This document shows, one piece after another, positions 10,066-21,630 of a DNA stretch of 64,000 bases. The DNA is from Amoebophrya sp. A120. Lineage: Eukaryota > Sar > Dinophyceae > Syndiniales > Amoebophryaceae. Numbering within the stretch: the stretch's first letter is position 1; every line of letters starts with the position of its first letter. The notes under the pieces were generated by a model. It was not told where the DNA came from. It did no database searches and was given only the letters and a program-made list of their open reading frames with translations. Location: NCBI GenBank assembly GCA_905178155.1, contig CAJINV010000001.1:8879642-8943641 (forward strand), read 5' to 3'. The position numbers and the translations under genes were made by a program.

Positions 10066-13000
10066 ATGGTGATTAACAACCGGAGTCATCATCATGTGTT
10101 GCCGGCGGCCGTCGCCGAAGACAACGCTCCCAACGAGAACGATGACATCGTGCATTTCCTCCCGGCATCCCGCAAGCAGCTACAGCACCCGCACGAGCAC
10201 GTGCCTTCGCGCCCCGGCTCCGTTCCCATCGGACCGCCAAGGGAATATCGTGACCCGCCCGGGCTGCCACTTCGGGTATGTAAATCAATGTTGATCTTCG
10301 GTTTGTTCGTGTTGGAATGCATAGCATAGCATGCAAAAATTAAGGATGCAGCTTTGCTTAGTTTTTTGCTCGTTGCTGCTGGTGTTATCGTTCTGGTTCT
10401 TCGTCTTCGACTGGTAATATCACAGCCAGGAAAGAACCAACTGAGCAAGCAATCGAATTCCGATTCGGGAAACGAAAACGAGCATATGCAACATGAAAAA
10501 AAAATCACAGTCCGAGAGCGCGAACGCGGGGCTGACGATGTGGCGCGACCTTTTGGTGGACCAGCGCCCGCCGTCGACGCCGGACCCGTTCTTGCCCCCC
10601 GCGTTGCAGAGCAGCTCGACACCGAAAATTTTTGGCGCGCGGCCCGTTTCCACCCCCCTACCCGACGTGACGCGCAGCAGCAGCGCGAACATCGAACCGC
10701 TGTGGACCTCGGCGTCCTCCTCCCGGGGCAATTCCCCGATCAAATCGCCCAGAACCGCGACCACCTTCCTGCACAAGATGCAACACCACTCCGGGACGTC
10801 GAGCTCCTCCTCGGCGCGGGCGCCGATACCCAGCTTCCACCAGCAGCACCAGGTGTACGTCGTGCAGCAACCGCAGCCGCGCCGCCCCGGGGCCGGCAAC
10901 CTTCACTTCCAGCCGCAGTCGGGCACCAGTGCGGGCGGGAGCTCCACGTCGCACAGCGCCGACGTGGAACACGAACTGCGAATACACGAGCAGGCGCGTG
11001 CCGCCAGCGCACAAGCAGGCATGCTCAAAGCGAGGCCACCGCCCCGCGGGGCGGAACACCTGCACGACGACATACTGCTCGATCCGGAGCACGATGTACC
11101 AAGAATTTTTACCCTTTTGATGTTGCAGGCGAGCTTCGAAGTCGATTTCCGCAAAACAAGACAGAACTTGATAATCTTCTGCAAACGAGTTGGAGTTCGA
11201 GTCATTTAATACTGATGAAGTAGATTCATTTGTGTGAACTGCGCCTGATCAACAACTACAGTTGCCTGCCGATGTAGTGGATCGCAGTGGAAGCATTCCG
11301 ATACACACGCCAAGCCCCATCGGCATCGGCTACCATAATCCGCTTGTGTGGGAAGGCCTGTATCGCCAGTTCCTCGCCGCGGAATCCGCCTACGCACAGG
11401 CAGCACACCACCAGGCAGCGTCTGAACACCACCTCGCTGCGGCTGCTAGGATAGTCAAAGTACGCTGCTTATCTTTATTCCTCTTTCTGTGAAACAGGAT
11501 AGATTTCGTGACGATGCAAACAGTTTCTTGTTGGCTCTGGGGGCATCAACCTGGTACTGGCTGCAACATCGACATAAGTGATTGCATTCGTACGTAAAGG
11601 CAAACGCATTTTTCGTGCAATCCTAATCTGCAGGAGCAGGACGAGTGGCGAAGCCCATGGAGTGGAGTTCCAGAAGATCCCTGGTGGCCAGAGCAAGGTC
11701 GGCCCCCGCACCTACCCCCGCCCTCGGAGAGCTGGTATACATTCGCGTTTCCTTCGTTTGATCTTTTATGGAGATTACATACCATGGGGATGAGCTTGTT
11801 CCATTTTCTATACTTCATCCTCCTCCTCCTCACTACAAATGGTATCACATCACTTGGAAGAAGACATGGTTCGGAACCTCCCAATAGAATAGTTCACCGG
11901 AAAATTTTGGTTGATTTCACTGGGGAATGATTTTCGTTTCCGGGCACCTGAGCGCGTCCGACACCTCCACATCGCCGGGCAACCGCTACGCCGCAGCACT
12001 GCGGTACTGGGAAAGAAGTGATATTTCAGTGAAATCTCACTTTTTCCAGAGTCTCACTTTTGGGCGCCCAAAAGTGAGATTTCTCAAAAAGTGAGATTTC
12101 AGTGAAGTCTCACTTTTTCCAGAGTCTCACTTTTGGGCGCCACAAAGTGAAATTTCTCAAAAAGTGAGATTTCAGTGAAATCTCACCCATTTCCGAGTGC
12201 GGTACTGGGAAAGGGGTGAGATTTCAGTGAAATCTCACTTTTTCCAGAATCTCACTTTTGGGCGCCCAAAAGTGAGATCTCTCGAAAAGTGAGATTTCAG
12301 TGAAATCTCACCCATTTCCCAGTGCGGTACTGGGAAACGGGTGAGATTTCAGTGAAATCTCACTTTTTCCAGAGTCTCACTTTTGGGCGCCCAAAAGTGA
12401 GATTTCTCAAAAAGTGAGATTTCAGTGAAATCTCACTTTTTCCAGAGTCTCACTTTTGGGCGCCACAAAGTGAAATTTCTCAAAAAGTGAGATTTCAGTG
12501 AAATCTCACCCATTTCCCAGTGCGGTACTGGGAAAGGGGTGAGATTTCAGTGAAATCTCACTTTTTCCAGAATCTCACTTTTGGGCGCCCAAAAGTGAGA
12601 TCTCTCGAAAAGTGAGATTTCAGTGAAATCTCACCCATTTCCCAGTGCGGTACTGGGAAACGGGTGAGATTTCAGTGAAATCTCACTTTTTCCAGAGTCT
12701 CACTTTTGGGCGCCCAAAAGTGAGATTTCTCAAAAAGTGAGATTTCAGTGAAATCTCACCCATTTCCCAGTGCGGTACTGGGCTCCAGTGCGGCACTGGA
12801 GCCCAGTATCACTTTTTCCAGAATCTCACTTTTGGGCTCGAAAGTGAGATTTCTCAAAAAGTGAGATTTCAGTGAAATCTCACCCATTACCCAGTGCGGC
12901 ACTGGGAAACGGGTGTGATTTCAGTGAAATCTCACTTTTTCCAGAGTCTCACTTTTGGGCGCCCAAAAGTGAGATTTCCCAAAAGGTGAGATTTCACTGA

Positions 13001-16000
13001 AATCTCACTTTTTCCAGAATCTCACTTTTGGGCCCGAAAGTGAGATTTCTCAAAAAGTGAGATTTCAGTGAAATCTCACTTTTTCCAGAGTCTCACTTTT
13101 GGGCGCCCAAAAGTGAGATTTCCCAAAAAGTGAGATTTCACTGAAATCTCACCCATTTCCCAGCGCGGCACTGGGAAACGGGTGAGATTTCACCGAAATC
13201 TCACTTTTTCCAGAATCTCACTTTTGGCGCCCGAAAGTGAGATTTCTCAAAAAGTGAGGGCATTTTTAAGAGTGTGCATGTAGTGCGTAGGCACAGGAAT
13301 TGCCCGCTTTGTATTATTGTTATTGTATATGAGTCGTAGTGGTATTGGCAGGAGATCATGGCCCGCGTAGCCTTTCACCTCTGTCGACCGCGCAGCATTT
13401 CATTTGTATGGGGCATTTATGAAGCAGAGAGCGCCAAATTGTGTAGGTGCTAGTGTGAAGCTTTGCCGTTTTTGCCTCCCAGTGTTTTGCAGAAAAATTT
13501 TCCGGTGAAGAGGGGGGGGCTTTTCCGATCCATGGAAGAAGAATTAAATGCAGGACCATTCATATTGCCCATTTTGATTTTCGTACTTCCTCAGGCGCGA
13601 CCCACCGGTGTCCCTGACGGATCCCTATCACGAAAGCTTGCGGCTTTACCACGAGGAACAGCAGAGGGCAGTCAAGGTGGCAGCAGGCGCGCCCCCACCC
13701 GCCACGGCAAGTGTGAATGGGTACCACGCCTATCCACCGCCGGCGATACCGGCACCAGGTGTACCAACAGCAGCGAGCTACGACCCCCGGCACCACGGAC
13801 CGCCACCTCCCTTGCCGCCCGCTGCACTGCTCCGAACGAAAATGAGCACGCCCCCGCCACCGTCTTTCGCGCCGCCTGCTCCGGAGCCACATCCACCTCC
13901 CTACCGCAGCGAGCGCCAAATGATCAAGGAGCATCTAGATGCCGAACTTCCGCCTCCCGGCATCAATCTGGTCAACGGGACGAGCACTACTATACCTCCA
14001 GCCGCAGTTGCGCCATCTTCAAATAGCCACTACTACGACCGAGGTGCACCACCTCCGCCTGGTCAACATCCACACGCGACCGCTGGAGGCCCACCACCTG
14101 TTCTTGACAGGCATCTGCACGGCAGCCGGGTTGCGACGCCGAACGGAGCTCCTCCGCCCCACACGACCACTAGTAGTTCATCCTCCATGGCAGTTCCACA
14201 CATCAACTACGATTCATCCCACAACTCAACCCCTTCTGGTTGGGACCAAATGCACCAGCATCGGCCGCTGGGTGCATCTTCCTCCAGCGCGGCCAGTACG
14301 GCAACCGGAAGTCGCGGACCTCCTCCGCCCTCATTGCACCATGCAGGAGCTGCACCAGTCGCGGGCGGACCACCGCCACCAATACCTCCTGCGGTCGTGC
14401 ACCACTACAACAATCCGCATGCAATGCACTTCGAATCGCCGCACCTTCAGCAGAGTCCACCAGCGAACTCCGATCAGCTGAATTACGAATCCACCACGGA
14501 AAAATCCGTACATTACAACACCCGCAGTCACAACACAACCGGCAGCGGCGGCGGTGGCCCGCGAGGAGGTGGGGGACGCGACCGGACAGGAGGCGGACAC
14601 AACAAAAGTGGCACGAAAGAGAACAACGGTAACCTGTCCCGAAACGGCAGCAAACACTACAACCGCGATCCGCCGTACAACAGCATGTACAACAGCGGAA
14701 CTTCTACAGGTGGAGGGAATCGAATGCAAAGTGGAACAAATGACGGGGGTGGTAGAGACAATAAGCCTCGTTCGGCGATGGAGCGGCGGCGCGGAGCAGC
14801 ACATCCGGCAGCGTTTCCGCAAGCGAAATTCCAGCTGATGGATATGGAATACCCAACGGACTACGAAATCGCACAAGAGCACCCTGAACTAGCGAACCAC
14901 CTGCAGGGAAAAGTTTTCCAAGTCATCTCCTCGCAGCAAGGCAGCAAGCACGTCCAGCGCCTGCTGTGCGAAAGCGAAATCGCAACCAAGGTGATTGTGT
15001 GCGAGGTAAGTGATATTGACAGAAGTTGTACCGATTAGCTTTGTTTCTTTTGCGATAATTTTTATTTTGATCCTCGTGTTAGTAGTGTTGGTATATGTGC
15101 GCTTTGACTTTTCATGTACGTGTTCTGAACTCACAGCTCCAGCCGCACCTAGTACAGCTAATGCGAGACCAGTATGCCAACTACGCTGTGAGTATGGTGT
15201 TCAGTGCGCTGCCCGACTTAAAGCGGCAGGAGCTGCTTGCCAGCGGGTTCCAAATCAACGAGCTGGTGGAGATCGCGCAGGACAAACGGGGCACCCACAG
15301 TTTGCAGGCCCTGCTCCACCGGTGCAAGGACGATCCTGTGGGAACCGTGCAGACCTTTTTGACACAGTTGCTCTCTCGGTTTCTGGCATTCGCGCTCGAC
15401 CCCAACGGCACACATGTGGTGCAGAAGTGTCTGCAAACGTTCTCACAGGAGGGGCTGCAAGATATGTTTGGCACCATCTGCGATTTCTTTCCCGATATGA
15501 TGCACCATCCGCACGGGCTCTGCGTACTGAAAGTGGCAATCACGCGGGCAGAAAAGCCGTGGGCAGAAAAACTGCGGCAAAAAGTGGTGGACCATACGCT
15601 GGTACTTAATCCTGAATTTCGAGAACTTTTACGTCACCTTTTCAGGATGGACGCAACGCTGCAGAGAAAAGTTTCTGTTGCAGCTTTTTTCCAGAGAATG
15701 AGAGCAGCGTGAACATAAAACTTGTGGTGTCTATTGTTTCACAAGACGATGCGCGACGTGAGCTTCGCGACCGCAGATCAACAGCAACTACAAGAAGAAC
15801 GCACACCATAAAACACACTTGCAGGCTCTAATCGAGAATCCTTTTGGCAACTACGCGGTCCAGCACGCTCTGAAATCTTGGGGCTGGGAATACTGCGGTC
15901 CCGTGATTGAACAGCTGCGGTACAGATTTGCAGACGCGAGCACACAAAAATTTTCGAGCAACGTCGTTGAGTGCATACTCGGTGTGGCGCCCACCGAGGT

Positions 16001-16433
16001 CGGTGACACGACTCACACAAATACGGCCGAACAAGAAGATCAAGCTGCGCAACACGTGGAACTTGCGAGCGAGCCGTGGCAACAGAGAAAGAAGCAAAGC
16101 AAGACGAAGCTCATGACGCGCATCGAGATTATCCGAGAAATAATTGCACCGACGAACCTCGGCGAACTGCTGAACAGCATGTATGGCCAGTACGTGGTAA
16201 AGCGTGCCCTCGCAGTCAGTGAACGGCAAGAAATAGAGGAGATCACTGATGCCTTTGAGACGTACTTGAAAGGCGGCACTTCAGGTCCGGGCGCGACGAA
16301 CCGAAAGCAGGCCCGGCACCGCTGGGAGCGGATTCTGCACGATAACGCACATCATCGGGCGGCCAACGACAGAGGTCTTCAGAACAACCAACACGGACAC
16401 CAAACTGCACTGGGGAGCTACAACAACTACTGA
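10066..16433 (+). CDS. Pumilio/PUF-family RNA-binding protein
   Basis: PUF proteins bind 3' UTR motifs and repress translation or stability of mRNA in the cytoplasm. Seven exons: 10066-10275, 10511-11095, 11262-11459, 11634-11734, 13595-15005, 15137-15601, 15825-16433. All introns are GT-AG and phases match; about 1192 aa. The first ~775 residues are Pro/Gln/His/Ser-rich and look disordered. The C-terminal PUF domain (about 776-1120) has eight helical repeats. The RNA-reading helices show SK..Q, NY..S, TH..Q, TH..Q, LC..K, NY..Q, SN..E and QY..K in repeats 1-8. Repeats 6 and 7 keep the canonical NY..Q/SN..E pair that reads U and G, while repeats 2, 5 and 8 deviate. About 40 charged residues are inserted between repeats 7 and 8. 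The 1.86-kb fourth intron holds a satellite array. The family call is firm; the RNA target is inference. Confidence 0.9.
12007..13262. repeat. Palindromic satellite array inside PUF intron 4
   Basis: About 1.25 kb of near-tandem units. Each unit combines an odd perfect palindrome (GTGAGATTTCA, central G, TGAAATCTCAC), a second 28-nt palindrome centred on GGGCGCCC (TCTCACTTTTGGGC and its complement) and a hairpin CCCAGT-GCGGT-ACTGGG. The GCGGTACTGGG hairpin recurs with alternating spacings of about 198 and 127 bp, so a higher-order unit of about 325 bp is repeated. The array lies wholly within the intron 11735-13594. Confidence 0.9.
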
Positions 16434-18535
16434 GGACACGAAATAAAATACGGCCGATTTTGTTGACAATGTTGAAAGGCGGTCCTGATCTACATAGCGA
16501 AATAAAAAGCAGCCGAAGCGAAATAAAAAGCAGCCGAATTTCTCTACTTGGGCGACACGAAGGGAGAAAGAGAATAAAAGCCAGTTCTTCGGTTTGGCTT
16601 GCGAGACCGCATTTCTTCGCGAATGGACCAAGTCGAATCGAATTTCTTTTCATCGTGTGTTTTTTTTTTTACACAGAAAATGAAACACCTTGCTTTGTCA
16701 CGCTCACGACCAAATTTTTTAACAACACCACCCTAAGCAGGGACCACAAGCCACTTACAATCAGAATGAGAAATACTTGCTTGCAAACATAACACTTTTT
16801 CAAAAATTCTGCTGATGCCACCTTATCTTCCAAGACGTTGGGCTCCGATCTCGCATTAAGAATATACCCCAGAAAGTAGTAGCAACCAAAAGAAAAGAAC
16901 CAGAGCGGTCTTCCCTTCGCGCCAATCCTCCGTCGAATTTCACCGCTCGGCGATCTTTTCGGGGTCTTCTGCTGCAGCGGTGCATCGACCGCCTTAATAT
17001 CTCGTGTACCTAAAGTCAAAAAAGATTCCTCCGAAAGTAAGTATCTCACTGCAGCAACGAAGACCCCGAGAAGGGAACTGGAGATGCATCTGCATTTGCA
17101 TTTCACTGTTCTGATGGGGCTAGTTGCTATAGAGTACCTCCTCCGCAGTATTTTTGTATCTCTATCTTCCTTTACGATCACAGATGGGAGCCAGAAATGG
17201 CTGTGGTGCAAGTGTAACTTCTACGACTAAGTGCAAAAATATCGAAGCAAAATGGTCAATAAAATTCTTCAAGATTTACCATGAACATCATCAAGACAAC
17301 AAGCCTCCTCGGGTGTGTGGTCCTCCCTTCCGACTTTCTTTATATGAGAACCACCGCCACGCAGGAGTTCAGCTGTGTTTTTTTCATAACTTTATTTTTA
17401 TGAAAGTACTACAATAACAATAAACCCAATTTTTACGATTATGACGAGTAGTTCTGGAACAGGAATTTTCGATAACAAACAGAGCAGATAGGAAAACTAC
17501 CCAAGAAGATCAAAATGAAGACTAGAGCCTTGTTTCTCCACCTCCTTATGAAGACCATTCCATCCACTCTTGGCCACTATCTGCGAGGGTTCGTTGGCGT
17601 CGGCGTTTCAGTAGCTAGTAGAGTAGCAGATCCCGCTGCGGATTTCCTGCTTTAATACAGCTACCGTCGTGTGAACAACGTCAACGTCAGAGCCGTAAAG
17701 TAACCCAAAGAACTGAAAACTCAACTTTTCTCAAATTTGTTTCGCACTTTATTTTGGAATTTGTATAGGATACTATTTGATGCAATAGAAACATCCTTCT
17801 CCTTCAAAAGTAGATACAGCTGATGATGTTGATATGATAAGTAGCTGCTTGCTACAACAACCAAGTATATGGCAACAATTATCGATATTTGGATATTGTG
17901 TAACTTTGTTCATTATGGAAACAAGAACGCATAAGATTATTCATAGAGTAAGCCACTTGGTTCTAAAAAGTTTTTTTCAAATAGAGAGGTTAAGCAGGGT
18001 TCACGTCAAGGTTTTGAAAATCCTAGTACAACTTCGACTTCCACTTCGTATCCGACTTGTATGAAATTGCAAACAACAAAAACATTTGAAAGATTTGTCA
18101 CGAACTGGTCCATGGGAAATCACGAGAATTGCGCGTGAGTGACGCTCTTCGACTTGTTTCGGAGTCGGAAAGATCAAAAATTCTATACTTATCCGAAAAG
18201 TCCGCGTTTGTTGTTGTTCAGCAGCGTGGTAATGTGGAAGAGTGCTGATGAGAGTTGAGATGATATTTCAGAAGCACAAACACAAATATTGTCTACGTGA
18301 GCGATTTTTTTTCGACTGGCTCGTCGAGTGTCCTCGTATTAAGAGCATCTTGAGGTACGCAAAGATTGCTCATGGTCCGATGTGCAGCATTCACATTATA
18401 CAACTTACTTACCTTTTGCCATCGCGCTCGACAAAAAAATGAAAAATTTCACCCAGCCTCATACACAGAACAAATAGTATAGATCGATATGAAAAATTTG
18501 AATTATCTTTTCCCCTAGTAGCACCCAACCACAAC
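16434..18535. other. Intergenic; possible minus-strand gene
   Basis: Just after the PUF stop there is a short direct repeat of GCGAAATAAAAAGCAGCCG (about 16497-16537). On the minus strand, 17208-16669 has a long frame without an ATG at its head. Its translation has three hydrophobic segments and a basic stretch, so a small membrane-protein exon is possible. The rest holds nothing recognisable. Confidence 0.35.
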
Positions 18536-20918
18536 ATGGTCTTTTTTCTCTCAGCCCGCGCGAAACAAAAATGTTGCGTCTTAACAACTGTTCTGAGTCT
18601 CCATGCGTTGCTAGTGCATGCCAGCATGCCGATACACGACGGTTGGTTTTGGTTGTTGTTGGGCCTGGCTGTGTTCAACTACCTGGCCACGGCTTTGTCC
18701 GATCCAGGCTACGTAGGAGGGATACCCTCAAACCGGGACACGGACACGACACCACCCGGTCTTGCCGACGACGTCTTCAATCCGTCACCTACGTATCCTG
18801 CGGAAAAACATCCCCGCCCCAGAGGCAAGATGATACTTTTCAAGACCACGCGTTTCTGCTGTAGTCGCGGGCGATAAGCTTGGCTCGCAGTTTAATGGTG
18901 CGGTTTAGCTATTGCAGCCGCGTCAAAATTGATTCTAGCATTCGTTACTGATTCTAGCATTTTGACTTTGAGAAGCAAGCTCCCAGAGTGATAGTATTAG
19001 AAAACGCTTCCCACGGGGCTGCGCATGAGAAACATTTTAGGACTGCAGCTTTCTATGAGGATTAACAAGAGTAATATGGCGTGGGGCCGGTTTCATACAG
19101 GATACGCCAGCGATGTTTTCCACGGCAAGGCAGCAGCTGCTGGTACGCAATGGAGGCGAAGAAGGAGATACTAGAGGAGTGATACAGCAGGACGCGAAAA
19201 CATTTAACGGCCAGCATGTTGATAGTAGAAGTACAGCAGCAGAAGTCTCCTTAGGAGGCGGAACACGACTGTCACAAAACGAGGGCAACTATACAGTGAG
19301 GACCGGCGATGGCTCGTCATCGACATCGTCGGCAGGAGGAGCTTCCGCTACGCTCTATGATGCTACCACGACATCGCAAAAATGGTGCAGCATCTGCAAT
19401 TGCGAGCAAGCTCTGCGCACAAAACACTGCCGGGACTGTCAGCGCTGCGTTAGGACCCACGACCACCACTGTCCGTGGGTAGACAGCTGCGTCGGTGAAG
19501 GAAATCGTGCCTTTTTCTTTGCCTTCATCCTGTTCCAGTTTTTGGAAACAGCGCTCTGCATGTCCCATGTCGTGCGCCGCGTAGTATTGAGCACCGGCGG
19601 AGGTAGGGACACTGACATGTATAGCGACGCTGACGAAGAGGGCTCGAATAGCTTGCTGCTAGGGGAAATAAATGTGGTGGATGGAAAGAAAGTGGAGATG
19701 AACCGGATCGATCTCGATGCACAGTACAGCACACAGCAGGAAAAAATGCTAGACGAAGCAAAGCGAACCAAGATGCTGATGACAGAGGGGCACCACCCAG
19801 ATATAAGCAGCAGCGCTGTCCGTGGCGCACTGCTTGGAAAGCATTCTCAGAGTTACCAAGATGAACTCTATGCGGGGACCACGAGGCCGTCAACGTCGGG
19901 AATGGTTGTGGCCCAGGAACTACAACAGGTCCGCCAGCACTACGACGCCCTTTCCTCGGCGAATCACGGCACGTCCAGAGCGCAGGTATCGCCCACCGCT
20001 ACCGTCAACGACATTGCGCTACTGCTCGTGCTCGCGATTATTGCGTTTGCACTTTTCCTCCTTTTCTGCACTCACGTGTATCTGATATCCGCCAACCTGA
20101 CGACGTATGAAATGACGCGGCGTCATCGGGTGCCGTACCTGCAGAATCTCCGTAAGGGCTCGCCGTTCAGCGAAGGCTGTTTCCAGAATTGGGCCGCATA
20201 TTTACTGCTCGGCCGCACCCCCTGCTGGCGGGCATCGCCCTGGTACCGCAGGAAAGCCGTGGCGATAGTGAAGAACATCAACGGCTGCTGCACTTCATCT
20301 TCCCGGTTTCTCCGCTGGTTGATCTTCCCGAGAACAGGAAACAACAGAGCAAACAGACTAATCCACCAGCGAGCGCTTGTTCTTCCAAATAACCGCGCAA
20401 CAGCACTGCAGGAAGGCCGTCGCGGAGGAAGCCCATCTTGGTCCATAGTCGAATCCGGCTCGACTTCCACCACAACATCTTTGCATCTTCAGGGCATACG
20501 CAGCACAGGGATCACCCCTGGGTCGACGGAAGCGTGCAATAATTATGGGGAAAAGGACGCGCTAAATCGGTACGATTCTCGTTTTCCTGGTGACGAGGCT
20601 GTGGAGGCTCCTGCTTCGATATTTATTCAGGGGGAGGATGCCGGCGGGAGCGGGACGCCAATAATGTCCGGAGAGGATGCCAATATTCTTGTATCGGAAC
20701 AAGCCGGACACAATGCGGAGACTGTTGACTTTGAAACGAATGCAGAGGCGGCCGAAGAAGGCCGCATGGAAATGCATTTATTTGTCGAAACCGAGAACTA
20801 CACGATGAACATGGCTTGTGCCCCGGACCCGGTCACAGGACACATAACCTGGACTCCGGGCACGGCCCACGTGCCGTTTTGTCTCACAATATGCAACCCC
20901 TGCGTCTACGACCAATGA
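18536..20918 (+). CDS. DHHC-type protein S-palmitoyltransferase
   Basis: Transfers palmitate to cysteines of membrane-associated proteins, normally at Golgi, ER or plasma membrane. Exon 1 (18536-18793) encodes two membrane segments and the DPG motif (ALSDPGYVGG); exon 2 is 19107-20918; about 689 aa. The zinc-binding Cys-rich domain (about residues 178-213) reads WCSICNCEQALRTKHC, then CQRC, then THDHHCPWVDSCVGEGN, with the catalytic DHHC intact. A hydrophobic segment follows (AFFFAFILFQFLETALCM). Then comes an unusually long acidic/Ser-rich insert of about 150 residues, the fourth membrane segment, and the TTxE motif (TTYEMTRRHRVPYL). The C-terminal ~250 residues are low-complexity. The two coding parts are separated by a TIR element (18794-19104). 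A GTATCC donor with the CAG acceptor before exon 2 is out of phase, so the join at ACG/CCA is inferred from frame. Confidence 0.88.
18794..19104. mobile_element. Introner-like element in the DHHC gene, decayed duplication
   Basis: Starts TATCCTG and ends CAGGATA, with further imperfect complementarity inward (A-run then CCCC near each end). The flanking direct repeat is only TACG or ACG rather than a clear 5 bp. Removing TATCC...GGATACG joins codons ACG and CCA in frame. It contains a direct repeat of TGATTCTAGCATT (about 18931-18960). Confidence 0.6.
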
Positions 20919-21630
20919 CAAGAGAAACAAGACGAAAAAAACCCCCGCAATATTCTTGCAACAGCAACTTGCTTTTGATTTCAAACTGAAGAGTACACAA
21001 ACGCAGAGACAGAGAGCGAAAAGAAGAGGCTCAGTTTCCTGCGCGTTAGCTCGTTCACTTATTAAGTAATTTGTGCTACATGAAGGTGGGAAGAAACTTC
21101 CTCTCTCGGTATCATGATCGGTCAGCCACTGAGCAGAAAAACAAGCCGAATTTTTCGCAGATGATGATCAGTACAGTTTTACGTTTACTCGTCGGTGATA
21201 GATGGTGAACACGAGGAAAACAGAATCGGTGGACGAAAGACGAGGCACCGCTTTATGATATATTCCGGCGGAATATTTTCTTGCCGTAGTAGAAGCATCT
21301 GTCTAAGAATGATCTCTTCAACATGCACATAGAAGTCTCATGTGGAAGATATGGTAATATTAGTGAACAGCGAGAGTCCCCATCGTGCGCTAAAAGGAAC
21401 TGGTCCTAAACGCTTCTCAGACGACACTTTCTTATTTCTGTTTCTGGGTCAACCAGATTTGTCAAGCCTCTCGAGTAAATTTAACTTTTATGTTTTGAAA
21501 GTTTCTCAACCGAAAAAAGAGTAATCAGTGTATATCAAGATCACGTTCTTCGAGTGCATAACATACAGACCACTAATTTTTATTCCCAGCAAGACCATCT
21601 TGTGGTAAGTAACACACAACAAGCCAAAAG
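20919..21630. other. Intergenic, no gene recognised
   Basis: AT-richer spacer with only short frames. Confidence 0.5.

Noticed and set aside
10354-11223. 289-codon + frame overlapping PUF exon 2
   Set aside because: Wrong frame: the alternative joins PUF exons 1, 2 and 3 with matching phases and splice sites.
12007-13262. CRISPR-like array
   Set aside because: Repeats are palindromic satellite units of variable spacing without unique spacers, and they lie in a eukaryotic intron.
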